A stretch of DNA of 64,000 nt. Origin: Thermanaeromonas toyohensis ToBE (lineage in GTDB: Bacteria > Bacillota > DSM-521 > Neomoorellales > Neomoorellaceae). The DNA lies in NCBI RefSeq assembly GCF_900176005.1, contig NZ_LT838272.1, positions 1,197,587 through 1,261,586 on the forward strand. The letters are read 5' to 3'. Shown here piece by piece: positions 32,719-41,504 of this stretch (positions are counted from its first letter, which is position 1; each line of letters opens with the position of its first letter). The translations under genes and the position numbers were made by a program. Below the pieces are notes generated by a model. That model did no database searches. It saw only the letters and a list, made by a program, of their open reading frames with translations, and was not told where the DNA came from.

Positions 32719-33471
32719 ATGAAGGTTAGGTTTGGTCGGCCTAAAGCCCTCACAGACGTGCCAACTCATTATTGCCCAGGTTGCACCCATGGTATTATCC
32801 ATCGTTTAGTAGCAGAGGTGATCGACGAACTGGGGATTCAATCTAAGACAGTGGGGGTAGCAGCGGTCGGATGTTCTGTCCTTTCCCATAGATACTTCAA
32901 TGTCGATATGCAGGAAGCAGCCCACGGGCGAGCTCCTGCAGTAGCCACTGGGATTAAAAGAGTATTGCCTGATCGTGTGGTTTTTACCTACCAGGGCGAT
33001 GGAGACCTAGCCTCCATCGGGCTTTCAGAGATTGTACATGCAGCTGCACGAGGAGAAAACATTACGGTGATTTTTGTAAACAACGCTACTTATGGCATGA
33101 CAGGCGGTCAAATGGCACCGACCACCCTCCTGGGGCAGAAAGCCACTACTGCACCAGAAGGACGCTTGGCTCAGACTGCCGGGTATCCTATCAGGATCTG
33201 TGAAATGCTCGCTACCCTTACCGGACCTTCCTATATTGCTCGAGTTGCAGTAAGCGCTCCCGCGCGCGTTATTACAGCCAAACGTGCAATTAGAAAAGCC
33301 TTTGAAGCGCAGATCAAAGGTGACGGTTTTTCCCTCGTAGAGGTGTTGTCTACATGCCCCATCAACTGGGGCTTATCGCCTGTAGAGGCCTTAAAATGGC
33401 TGGAAGACAACATGATACGTTATTACCCTTTGGGCGAATTTAAGAACTCGGAGGGGGCAACCCTTAAGTGA
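32719..33471 (+). CDS. 2-oxoacid:ferredoxin oxidoreductase beta subunit (TPP-binding)
   Basis: The 250-residue beta subunit binds thiamin diphosphate. It has [13 protein letters not shown] near the start, the TPP motif [13 protein letters not shown] with [16 protein letters not shown], and ends with a proline/leucine-rich tail. The cysteines at the start and in VGCSVLSHR are those of the proximal cluster. It forms the catalytic centre with the alpha subunit. It begins 9 bases after the alpha stop and its own stop overlaps the gamma start. Confidence 0.92.
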   Translation: MKVRFGRPKALTDVPTHYCPGCTHGIIHRLVAEVIDELGIQSKTVGVAAVGCSVLSHRYFNVDMQEAAHGRAPAVATGIKRVLPDRVVFTYQGDGDLASIGLSEIVHAAARGENITVIFVNNATYGMTGGQMAPTTLLGQKATTAPEGRLAQTAGYPIRICEMLATLTGPSYIARVAVSAPARVITAKRAIRKAFEAQIKGDGFSLVEVLSTCPINWGLSPVEALKWLEDNMIRYYPLGEFKNSEGATLK

Positions 33472-34028
33472 GACAGGAGATAATTATTGCCGGGTTCGGG
33501 GGCCAGGGTGTAATGCTCATCGGGGAGATTTTAGCTTATGCGGGTATGTTAGAGGGGAAGCGCGTTAGTTGGATGCCGTCTTATGGACCTGAAATGCGCG
33601 GGGGAACCGCGAATTGCTCTGTAGTTCTTACTGACGAGGAAGACATAGGTGTCCCCGTAGTAGCCGAACCCACGGTGGTGATCGCCATGAGCGAACCGGC
33701 ATTACAAAAGTTTGCACCCCTGGTGGTTTCCGGAGGCCTGTTAATATTCAGCGAAGGCTTGGCTCCACAGAATATAAGGAAAGATGTGGTCCTTATGGAA
33801 ATACCGGCAACAGATATTGCTGTCAGGCTCGGGGAGGCCCGGGTAGCGAACATGGTATTCCTTGGAGCTCTGGTTGGAGCGACGGGATGTGTGAGCCCCA
33901 AAGCTGTAATTTCCTCGCTCAAGGAAAAGCTCCCCCAGCGGTATCACAGCCTTCTACCTGTAAATGAAAGGGCAATAAATGAAGGTATTAGGCTTGCACA
34001 TAAACTGCGAGGTGTGGTGGGTGTATAG
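33468..34028 (+). CDS. 2-oxoacid:ferredoxin oxidoreductase gamma subunit
   Basis: The 186-residue gamma subunit begins [20 protein letters not shown] and has [20 protein letters not shown], both typical of the KorC/VorC group that helps bind CoA. Its GTG overlaps the beta stop by four bases (GTGA). It completes the delta-alpha-beta-gamma set. The end overlaps the butyrate kinase start by eight bases. Confidence 0.92.
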   Translation: MRQEIIIAGFGGQGVMLIGEILAYAGMLEGKRVSWMPSYGPEMRGGTANCSVVLTDEEDIGVPVVAEPTVVIAMSEPALQKFAPLVVSGGLLIFSEGLAPQNIRKDVVLMEIPATDIAVRLGEARVANMVFLGALVGATGCVSPKAVISSLKEKLPQRYHSLLPVNERAINEGIRLAHKLRGVVGV

Positions 34029-35103
34029 AAAAGGGCCTTTCAGGATAGTAGCAATAAATTTAGGCTCTACTTCTACAAAAATTGCCATATATGAGGATGA
34101 GACTCCACTTTATGAGGGAGTTAAAAGACATTCTTACGAGGAGCTAGCTAAAGTTGGGCAAAATATCAATGAGCAACATATTTTCCGCTATCTGCATGTG
34201 AGGGAACTACTTACCACTTCAGGTGTTGATCTTTCTAATCTGTCTGCCGTTGTGGCTAGAGGTGGACTATTCAAACCGGTAGAGGGAGGAGTTTACCTGG
34301 TTAACGAACGAGTGCTTCAGGACGCTATTGTTGGAGTTCAGGGAAATCACATCAGTAATGTGGCTGTTCTTGTAGCCAAAGATATAGCTGAACGCTATGG
34401 TGTTCCTTGCTTTTTTGTCGATCCGCCTTGCGTAGACGAATTAGAGCCCATAGCTCGGTTTTCCGGAGTACCAGAGCTGCCCCGTACAAGTATATTTCAC
34501 GCGTTAAATCTGAGGGCCGTTGCCAGACGTGTGGCTAAAGATAAGAATACTAGCGTAGAATACCTCAATTTAATCCTCGCTCATTTAGGCGGGGGTATTT
34601 CTGTTGCAGCTAGTAGGGCAGGACGTTTTATTGATGTTACTAATGCGCTGGAAGAAGGCCCCTTTTCACCGGAACGGGCCGGAAGTGTTCCTGTGTTGAA
34701 GTTAGTCGAGTTATGCTACAGTGGAAGGTTTACAAAGGAAGAGATAAAACAGAGACTCGTGGGTAAGGGCGGGTTAGTTGCATACCTTGGCACCAATGAT
34801 ATCTCAGAAGTCGAAAAGAGAGCTCTATCTGGAGACGGAGAAGCTGAGCTGATTCTGAAAGCAATGGCATACCAAATTGCTAAAGAAATTGGAAGTATGT
34901 CTTGTGCCCTCTCGGGGAAAGTTGACTATATTGTGCTTACTGGTGGAATTGCACATTCGACATTAGTTACCGCTAGTATTATTGAGCGGGTTCAATGGAT
35001 AGCTGAGACACTTGTTTATCCTGGGGAGGAGGAACTGAGAGCACTAGTGGAGGGAGCGCTTAGAGTACTGAGAGGCGAAGAAACTCCCAAACTTTATGAA
35101 TGA
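34021..35103 (+). CDS. buk: Butyrate (branched-chain acid) kinase
   Basis: The 360-residue protein is of the acetate/butyrate kinase family: IVAINLGSTSTKIAIYEDE at the N-terminus, LAHLGGGISVAASRAGR in the centre and YIVLTGGIAHS near the end. It converts acyl phosphate and ADP to acid and ATP. An upstream frame to 33979 exists, but the GTG at 34021 lies eight bases after GAGG and gives a normal length. With VOR and Ptb in the same region it can make ATP from isovaleryl-, isobutyryl- or 2-methylbutyryl-phosphate, so the true substrate may be branched. Confidence 0.92.
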   Translation: MYRKGPFRIVAINLGSTSTKIAIYEDETPLYEGVKRHSYEELAKVGQNINEQHIFRYLHVRELLTTSGVDLSNLSAVVARGGLFKPVEGGVYLVNERVLQDAIVGVQGNHISNVAVLVAKDIAERYGVPCFFVDPPCVDELEPIARFSGVPELPRTSIFHALNLRAVARRVAKDKNTSVEYLNLILAHLGGGISVAASRAGRFIDVTNALEEGPFSPERAGSVPVLKLVELCYSGRFTKEEIKQRLVGKGGLVAYLGTNDISEVEKRALSGDGEAELILKAMAYQIAKEIGSMSCALSGKVDYIVLTGGIAHSTLVTASIIERVQWIAETLVYPGEEELRALVEGALRVLRGEETPKLYE

Positions 35104-35118
35104 GAGAGGTCAATTCTA

Positions 35119-35372
35119 ATGGCTAAAGTAGAAAGTCTTGCCCTAGCTGTTCAGACCATGGTTCCTGTTCTTCTGTGGGGACCACCTGGAACAGGTAAAA
35201 CCTCCACTATAAGAGCGATATGTCAGGAATCAGAGTGGCACTCGAGGTAGTAATTTCTTCAATCCGGGAGCCTTCAGACTTTGCTGGGTTACCAGTGGTG
35301 GAGAACGTTCTGTCCGTTTTGTCCCACCATTATGGGCTACAAGAAATTTTAGAGGTTAGCAGGAATTATTGA
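35119..35372 (+). pseudogene. Broken MoxR-like AAA+ ATPase gene fragment
   Basis: An ATG at 35119 opens a 43-codon frame with the Walker A motif LLWGPPGTGKTSTIRAI, stopping at 35248-35250. A second frame, offset by a shift near 35238, continues in register with EVVISSIREPSDFAGLPVVEN, the text that follows Walker A in some MoxR-like ATPases. It then ends at 35370-35372 without Walker B, sensor or C-terminal domains. The gene has thus lost most of its length and has a frameshift. It follows buk by 15 bases. Confidence 0.75.
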
Positions 35373-35410
35373 GCCGATATTGAATTACTATATGCAAATA
35401 AAACAACTAT

Positions 35411-35427
35411 GTTGCGTATTATACAAC
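35411..35427 (+). promoter_or_regulatory. Third IclR-type palindrome, upstream of an aminotransferase gene
   Basis: GTTGCGTATTATACAAC has the same half-site and centre spacing as the sites at 14512-14528 and 15344-15360 (GTTG at one end and CAAC at the other, 17 bp in all). It lies about 190 bp before the aminotransferase ATG in an otherwise non-coding stretch, after the ATPase remnant. A TACAAT hexamer, as before iclR, follows at 35438-35443. Confidence 0.55.
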
Positions 35428-35618
35428 AGTAAGTTATTACAATATTGAAAAGGTATCTGCTCTGTCTAGCACTCTATATAATTGGAACGTTGGACAAGGA
35501 GAACTATCATCTGTTACCCCTTAATAAAAATACCAGTGAGGGGCATTACCTGGTTGCAGGTCTTTTTGGAATTTCAGGATATTAGAGTAGGTACGCAGGT
35601 TGGAGGTATTGTATTACC

Positions 35619-36767
35619 ATGCGGGAACTCTCCAAATTAGTAACAGGCTTGAGAAGGTCTGGAATCAGGGAAATAGGAGATCTGGCCGCCAGCATGCAGG
35701 ATGTCATCCATCTAGAAATAGGTGAACCGCTTTTCAGTACACCACCTCACATAATAGAGGCAGCATCTGAAGCAGCAAGGGTCGGTTTTACCAAATACAC
35801 ACCCAACGCTGGCCTCATGTCTGTCCGGAAGGTTATAGCGCAGCGCTTGAACGAAGACTACCACTTAAAGCTGACACCTGAGAACATAGTAGTGACTGTA
35901 GGAGGGATTGGGGCAATATCTAGCGCTGTGCGAGCTCTGATAGACCTGGGCGACGAGGTTTTAATACCCGATCCTGGCTGGCCAAATTATGAAATGACTG
36001 TGAAGTGCGCTGGTGCCGTACCTCGACGCTATCAGCTGGATCAGCTAAAGGGATTTGTTCCGAGTATAGAGGATCTAGAAAAGGTTGTAACTCCGAAAAC
36101 CAAAGTGCTGATAATCAATTCACCTTCCAATCCCCTCGGAACAGTGTTTCCTGAGGCTGTAATGAGAGATTTAGTGGCCTTTGCCCGGCGGCATGACCTT
36201 TATATTATTTCAGATGAAGTTTATGAGAAAATCATATTTGAAGGAACACATGCCAGCGCCCTTTCCTTTGATACTGATGGCAGAGTAGTAGCGGTCTTCA
36301 GCTTCTCTAAGACTTATGCCATGACAGGGTGGAGAATAGGCTATGCTGTAGCTGCTGAACCCGTGGCAAAGGAAATCGCCAAGCTACAGGAAGTTTACGT
36401 ATCTAGTGCTGCCTCTGTTTCCCAGAAGGCTGCAGAAGCAGCTATTACGGGGCCCCAGGATTGTGTTGAAGCCATGCGGAAGGCCTACCACGAAAACTTG
36501 AAAATTGCTTGTCAAGTACTTGATGATCTTGGCATTAACTACCATATGCCGCAAGGAGCCTTCTATATGTGGATTGAGGTGAACTGCGAGGATTCCATGG
36601 AATTTGCCAAAGCGCTATTGATGGAACAAAAGGTGGCCGTAGCACCTGGAGTCACCTTTGGACCTTCGGGCAAACGACATGTTAGAATTTCACTTGCTTC
36701 ACCTCAGGAAGCTATCCGTGAAGGGTTGAGTCGGTTAGGGCTCATGCTTAGTAAAAGAGTTAGGTAA
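35619..36767 (+). CDS. Class I/II PLP-dependent aminotransferase
   Basis: The 382-residue enzyme has the fold-type I features NSPSNPLGTVFP, ISDEVYEKIIFEG and the PLP lysine in FSFSKTYAMTGWRIGYA, with RISLASPQEAIREGL near the end. It transfers amino groups between an amino acid and a 2-oxo acid. Location between Buk and Ptb suggests it feeds branched-chain or aromatic amino acids into the oxidation pathway. The ATG at 35619 lies about 12 bases after GGAGG. The 246-base stretch from the ATPase remnant to the ATG contains an IclR-type palindrome. Confidence 0.9.
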   Translation: MRELSKLVTGLRRSGIREIGDLAASMQDVIHLEIGEPLFSTPPHIIEAASEAARVGFTKYTPNAGLMSVRKVIAQRLNEDYHLKLTPENIVVTVGGIGAISSAVRALIDLGDEVLIPDPGWPNYEMTVKCAGAVPRRYQLDQLKGFVPSIEDLEKVVTPKTKVLIINSPSNPLGTVFPEAVMRDLVAFARRHDLYIISDEVYEKIIFEGTHASALSFDTDGRVVAVFSFSKTYAMTGWRIGYAVAAEPVAKEIAKLQEVYVSSAASVSQKAAEAAITGPQDCVEAMRKAYHENLKIACQVLDDLGINYHMPQGAFYMWIEVNCEDSMEFAKALLMEQKVAVAPGVTFGPSGKRHVRISLASPQEAIREGLSRLGLMLSKRVR

Positions 36768-37240
36768 GGCTTTTAGATTAGTAGTGCTTAGCAATTACCA
36801 ATTCAGGGATTTACATTAAGATTGCCCTGTATCGCATCAGCAACCTATTTGGACGCAAATTACCTAGCCCATACAGTGGAAGAACTGGTGCGTTGGGAAA
36901 ACAGTAAGGACTAGTGGGTCTTCCATAGAGAGAAAAACTCTCTTAAATCGCAAAGATTTTCACTTTCCTCCTTTGCGGTGTAGTTGGCCGGGGCAGCCTG
37001 CTGTACCCCTTTTATCAGGCGGGATTTATAGAGTAACGAGCAAAATGGCGTAAGAAATGCGTAGAGATTTTTCGAGGATAACACACCTCCAACCTGGGTG
37101 GCTCTCTAGGTGGATGAAATAGCGCATGATTCCGGTACTCCTCCTTACATTTTTTTGGACCTCCCTTGAGAAGAGAAATTAGATTCTCTCGCCGCCATTT
37201 CAGGTAAGCAGGGAAAACCTTAGAATATTGAGGTGGGAGA
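36768..37240 (+). other. Non-coding gap with no intact gene
   Basis: No open frame with a ribosome site and family text is seen. A short frame ending at the stop near 36914 (YLDANYLAHTVEELVRWE) could be the scrap of a lost gene, but I do not recognise it. Weak hairpins occur (GAGAG/CTCTC near 36930 and AGAGAA/TTCTCT near 37172-37189). The ptb ribosome site GGTGGGAG ends the gap. Confidence 0.5.
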
Positions 37241-38137
37241 ATGCGTACCCTAGAGGACCTGATAGAAGCAGCCCGGAGACGTGGGGCAAAGAAGGTGGTT
37301 GTGGCTGCAGCCCACGGCGAAGAAGTTCTGCAGGCCATCAAGACTGCACAGGAAATGGGCTTGGCGAAAGCCCTCTTAGTGGGCGATGCTTTGCTTATTA
37401 GGTCCAGCGCTGAGAGGGTGGGGCTTGACCTGGCTAAAGACCAGGTGTGGCATGAAACAGATCCGGAAGGGATAGCCTATCGAGCTGTAGAACTGGTCTG
37501 GTCGGCTCAGGCTGATATTTTAATGAAGGGCTTGATAGATACAGCAACTCTGATGAAGGCTGTACTGGATAAACAGAGTGGGTTGCGGAGCGGGCGGGCT
37601 TTAAGCCATGTAGCTGTTTTACAGGTAACAGATATGAACCGCCTCCTTATCATCAGCGATAGTGGCGTAAATATTGCTCCTGATTTGACCCGAAAGGTTG
37701 AGATTATCCAAAATGCCATTGAAGTTGCTCAAGCCATAGGGGTTAGTCTGCCCAAGGTAGCTATCCTGGCGGCTGTGGAGACAGTGAATCCGGAGATGCC
37801 AGCCACAGTAGAGGCTGCTAATCTTGCAAAGATGGCAGAACGGGGTCAAATAAGAGGTGCTATTGTGGATGGCCCCCTTGCGCTGGACTTAGCTATTTCC
37901 CTCGAAGCTGCTAAGCACAAGGGAATAGATAGCCCAGTTGCTGGCGTGGCGGATATCTTAATAGTACCGAATATTGAAGTTGGGAATGTCCTACTTAAGG
38001 CCCTGATTCATCTTTCTCGTGCTAAAACTGCACAAGTAGTGGTGGGTGCTAAGGTTCCTCTTGTTGTGACGTCCAGGTCAGATACTTGCGAAACCAAACT
38101 CTTTTCACTGGCTTTGGGTTTGATGATGGTAAGGTAA
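37241..38137 (+). CDS. ptb: Phosphate butyryltransferase (phosphate acyltransferase)
   Basis: The 298-residue protein begins LEDLIEAARRRGAKKVVVAA and shows VGDALLI, DILMKGLIDTATLMKAVL, LLIISDSGVNIAPDL and GIDSPVAGVADILIVPNIEVGN, in segments typical of Ptb. It turns an acyl-CoA and phosphate into acyl phosphate, the substrate of Buk. Ptb and Buk genes are usually adjacent; here they are about 2.1 kb apart, with a broken gene and an aminotransferase between. Branched acyl-CoAs from VOR are the likely substrates. Confidence 0.93.
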   Translation: MRTLEDLIEAARRRGAKKVVVAAAHGEEVLQAIKTAQEMGLAKALLVGDALLIRSSAERVGLDLAKDQVWHETDPEGIAYRAVELVWSAQADILMKGLIDTATLMKAVLDKQSGLRSGRALSHVAVLQVTDMNRLLIISDSGVNIAPDLTRKVEIIQNAIEVAQAIGVSLPKVAILAAVETVNPEMPATVEAANLAKMAERGQIRGAIVDGPLALDLAISLEAAKHKGIDSPVAGVADILIVPNIEVGNVLLKALIHLSRAKTAQVVVGAKVPLVVTSRSDTCETKLFSLALGLMMVR

Positions 38138-39036
38138 AGGCTGAAGACATTGAGACTCGAGCATTTGGGAATTGATTGGGGAAGAAGCATGGGAGGGAAG
38201 ACAAGGGGGACAGAAAGGGGTGTTTCCCTGGATTGTTGGTTGGAAATGGCTACCGGGAGCCGGGAAGGCAAGAAAGTATGAGGCGCCTGCTGTCTAGGAT
38301 TACTGTTCAGCAAGCTAATATTGTCAAAAAACTGCGGTAGGGGGAGCCAAATCCACATTTCTGCAACGATGTCAGCTTGGTAATTTCCGAGTGTGAGCCA
38401 ACCAATGGATGGTGTTTTTTACCTTCGTGATAGTTCTTTCCACGGCTGTTTTTACTCAGCGGTGTGTATACTGACGCTGTTGGCAGCTTTTATGAGGTAA
38501 TACTGAAGAGGGTAGATAAGTATTGGTTTTGGTCAAAGAAACTATTTCTTCCCCAGAACCCCTCCTGACTGGTGCTAGGTAAGACATTTCCGCGAGAATG
38601 CCAGTGGTGGATACTTTCCCCAAAAGCTGGACAGTCAAGAGGGGTTATTCGGGCCTGTCGTGTCATAAGTAGATAGCCTTTTCAATATCCTTTCCGAATA
38701 GGCTCAGGGAAGCTTTATTTGGGGGGTTCCAGCAGTCGCGATTCATCGCGCGGCCTTACACCATAGCACTGTCACAGCTTTTAACCGATGTACAAGCCGG
38801 CTACTGCAACCGGGCTTAGAGTGCTGGGTGCACAGCCAGGGGAATAATAACATACGTCAGCAGTGGGGCCGCACTCTTTATCTAGCACTGTAAGTGCTAG
38901 GGGCAATGGTATAGCCCTGAAACCATCTTCACACATAGTTTCTGTTGGGAACCCCCAAAACCTTTTTTCGCTATCTACTTTTCAAGGACGAAACGGTAAA
39001 CAGTGGAATTAACTATCATACCAGGAGGCAAGAAAG
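38138..39036 (+). other. Nine-hundred-base gap without an intact gene; decayed DNA with possible RNA structure
   Basis: All frames are broken by stops and none shows a recognised family text. A short membrane-like stretch (frames near 38405-38500) may be the scrap of a lost membrane protein. The right part, 38818-38900, can fold: AGAGTGC (38818-38824) pairs with GCACTCT (38871-38877), and CTAGCACT (38882-38889) with AGTGCTAG (38893-38900). TAGCACTGT occurs twice, at 38764 and 38883. I could not fit this to a known riboswitch. The threonine aldolase ribosome site AGGAGG lies at the end. Confidence 0.5.
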
Positions 39037-40065
39037 GTGAGAATCATAGATTTGCGCAGTGATACAGTTACTGTCCCCACTAAGGAAATGCGGCTAGCCA
39101 TGGCCGAAGCTGAGGTAGGTGATGACGTTTATGGGGAAGACCCTACCGTAAACAGGTTACAAGAAGTAGCAGCCGAACTAGTTGGCAAGGAGGCCGCCCT
39201 TTTTCTACCCAGTGGTACGATGGCCAACCAAGTTGCCATTCTGACCCATACGGAACGTGGGCAGGAAGTTATTCTCGATGAAGAATCGCACATTTATTAC
39301 TATGAGGTAGGGTCTCCAGCCATGTTGGGAGGGGTGCAGCTAAAGCCCGTCGCCGGGTTGCTATCTGAACGTGGGCCAGAAGTTCTGCGCCAAGCTTTTC
39401 GTCCCCCGGATATTCACTTTCCTCCTACTAGCCTTGTTTGTCTGGAAAATACTTTTAACCGGGGCGGCGGGGTAGTTATTTCTCAAGGTATAATGAAGGA
39501 AATATATGAATTGGCAAAGGACCGAAATTTAACCGTACACTTGGATGGTGCGAGAATATTTAATGCTAGTGTGGCAGCAGGTTGCAATGTGCGCGAATTT
39601 ACTAGGTTTTGCGATAGCGTAATGTTTTCCCTCTCCAAGGGGTTGGGCGCGCCAGTAGGTTCCATCCTCGCCGGTTCCCGGGATTTTATTGAAAGGGCAA
39701 AACGTTACCGCAAGGCGTTGGGTGGGGGCTGGCGGCAGGCTGGTATATTGGCTGCGGCGGGCCTGGTAGCCCTCCAGAATATTTCCCGGCTGGCAGAAGA
39801 TCATGCCAACGCTCGCCGTCTGGCGGAAGAATTAGTTGGACTTCCCCAGCTACTGGTAGATTTAAGCAAAGTCCAAACCAATATAGTAGTCGTAGAGGTT
39901 AAAGGCCAGTGGACGGCTGCTGAGTTTGCCCAAAAGCTATACTTTAAGGGTGTGAGATGCAGTGTCATGGGGCCAAACACAGTCCGCTTTGTTACTCATA
40001 AAGATGTTTCCAGGGAGGATATTGAACTAGTCATATCCATAGTCAAACAAATTTTTGTACCTTAA
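39037..40065 (+). CDS. ltaE: Low-specificity L-threonine aldolase
   Basis: The PLP enzyme cleaves L-threonine or allo-threonine to glycine and acetaldehyde. The 342-residue protein has [16 protein letters not shown] at the start, [28 protein letters not shown] and the PLP lysine in [13 protein letters not shown]. The GTG start lies eight bases after AGGAGG. The acetaldehyde it makes could be a substrate for the aldehyde oxidoreductase in the same region, which is inference. It is the last gene of the accessory block. Confidence 0.94.
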   Translation: MRIIDLRSDTVTVPTKEMRLAMAEAEVGDDVYGEDPTVNRLQEVAAELVGKEAALFLPSGTMANQVAILTHTERGQEVILDEESHIYYYEVGSPAMLGGVQLKPVAGLLSERGPEVLRQAFRPPDIHFPPTSLVCLENTFNRGGGVVISQGIMKEIYELAKDRNLTVHLDGARIFNASVAAGCNVREFTRFCDSVMFSLSKGLGAPVGSILAGSRDFIERAKRYRKALGGGWRQAGILAAAGLVALQNISRLAEDHANARRLAEELVGLPQLLVDLSKVQTNIVVVEVKGQWTAAEFAQKLYFKGVRCSVMGPNTVRFVTHKDVSREDIELVISIVKQIFVP

Positions 40066-40083
40066 TAACTCTGTATCGCAGGG

Positions 40084-40112
40084 AGCGCCTCCAGCTAGAG
40101 CGCAATTTTTTT
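40084..40112 (+). terminator. Weak intrinsic terminator after the threonine aldolase gene
   Basis: GCGC (40085-40088) can pair with GCGC (40100-40103), followed by AA and seven T residues. The stem is short, so this is a tentative call. Confidence 0.35.
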
Positions 40113-40226
40113 GTGATGGCGAAGGAACAGAAATTTTAACTGGCCCGGCGATTTTTGTGGTATTATAAGAAACTGCAGGTATCCAACGGATAAAAACGAT
40201 TTAGGTAGTAAAAGAAGGGAGAGCCG

Positions 40227-41432
40227 TTGGAAGGGCTAAAACTGTTAGTGGTATTTATATTAATTATGGTGCTTCTTATGCGGCGGGCTCCTTTAGGGCC
40301 AGTAATGTTAGGCGGTTCTGTCCTCCTGGCTATCCTTTACCGTACGAGCCCGGGGGCCTTTCTAGGTATGGTTTGGCGAGCTACTCAAAATCCGGCTACT
40401 ATCGAACTGCTCGCCATTTTAACTTCCATTATGCTTTTGGAGCATCTTCTGGGGAAAGAAGGTTATCTTGAGAAGATGTTAAAAGGGCTAAGGGGACTTT
40501 TCCAGGACCGTAGAGTGATAATGGCCCTTATACCAGCTTTTATCGGTCTTATGCCCTCAGCAGGCGGGGCTATTTTTTCGGCTCCTTTAGTAGGGCAGGC
40601 GGCAGCCAGCGGTGGTATTGCGGCTGAAGAGAAAAGTTTTGTCAATTACTACTACCGCCACATCTGGGAATACTTCCTGCCACTGTACCCCGGGGTTTTG
40701 TTAGCCTCTCGCCTGAGCGGTCTGCCGCTACCCCATTTAATTACAGCTTTAGCTCCTTACGGACTTCTAGTGGTCCTCCTGGGGTTACCTATACTATGGC
40801 GGTTACCACCCCTAAAGGAAGAAGAAGAGGGGCCTGGAGAACGGTTAATAAGGGCAAAAGAATTCTTCACCGGTACTCTGCCCATCTTGGTGGTATTGGC
40901 CTTAAGTTTAATCGCCCAAATTGAAGTGGGGCTGGCCGTAGGAACAGTAGTGGCCGTTCTTTTGATACGCCACCGTTATAATCCTTCAAAATTGTGGCAC
41001 CTGTGCAGGGAAGCTATTACGGTTAAAACCCTTGTATTGGTATGGGGCATCATGGTTTTTAAACAGGTGCTGGTGGATACAAAGGCAGTAGAGAGTCTGC
41101 CGCCTTTACTGGGAAGACTACCAGTACCCGGGTTTTTAGTTTTCGGTTTCTTAAGTTTCCTAGTAGGCATGCTGACAGGGCTTATGGCCGCCTTTGTGGG
41201 CATTACCTTTCCCCTTATTACAGCCAGTATGGGTGACCAACTGGGCTTGCCTTTAGTAGTGTTCGTCTTTATTGCGGGATTTACAGGTACCATGTTAAGC
41301 CCTCTGCATCTATGCCTGGTGTTGACGGTGGACTTTTTTAAAGCCGATGTACGCAAAGTATTCCGCCTGTTAGTGGGTCCCGAGATAGCTTTGATGACTA
41401 TCGCCCTGCTTGGATATTTGTTCCGTATATAG
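40227..41432 (+). CDS. DUF401 family integral membrane protein
   Basis: The 401-residue protein is made of about ten hydrophobic segments and matches the DUF401 family. The family text ALIPAFIGLMPSAGGAIFSA lies near 100-120 and is followed by YYRHIWEYFLPLYPG; the second half has SFLVGMLTGLMAAFVGITF and GTMLSPLHLC. It may be an anion or organic-acid permease by analogy with related transporters, but the function is not established. TTG at 40227 after AAGAAGGGA is the start. It is a single gene between the accessory region and the ylxM-ffh operon. Confidence 0.8.
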   Translation: MEGLKLLVVFILIMVLLMRRAPLGPVMLGGSVLLAILYRTSPGAFLGMVWRATQNPATIELLAILTSIMLLEHLLGKEGYLEKMLKGLRGLFQDRRVIMALIPAFIGLMPSAGGAIFSAPLVGQAAASGGIAAEEKSFVNYYYRHIWEYFLPLYPGVLLASRLSGLPLPHLITALAPYGLLVVLLGLPILWRLPPLKEEEEGPGERLIRAKEFFTGTLPILVVLALSLIAQIEVGLAVGTVVAVLLIRHRYNPSKLWHLCREAITVKTLVLVWGIMVFKQVLVDTKAVESLPPLLGRLPVPGFLVFGFLSFLVGMLTGLMAAFVGITFPLITASMGDQLGLPLVVFVFIAGFTGTMLSPLHLCLVLTVDFFKADVRKVFRLLVGPEIALMTIALLGYLFRI

Positions 41433-41466
41433 CTGAAACTGATATCACTCTGTCAAAGCTCTAACC

Positions 41467-41495
41467 TTGACGGCCCCACCAAGAGAGGGTATAAT
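41467..41495 (+). promoter_or_regulatory. Strong promoter of the ylxM-ffh operon
   Basis: TTGACG (41467-41472), a 17-bp gap and TATAAT (41490-41495) form a near-consensus sigma-A promoter. The ylxM ATG at 41505 is only ten bases from the -10 box, so the transcript would have almost no leader. Confidence 0.8.
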
Positions 41496-41504
41496 TTTAA
41501 ACCG

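Noticed and set aside
38138-39036. Glycine riboswitch or T-box leader before the threonine aldolase gene
   Set aside because: Neither the tandem glycine aptamer blocks nor the T-box sequence with specifier stem is present.
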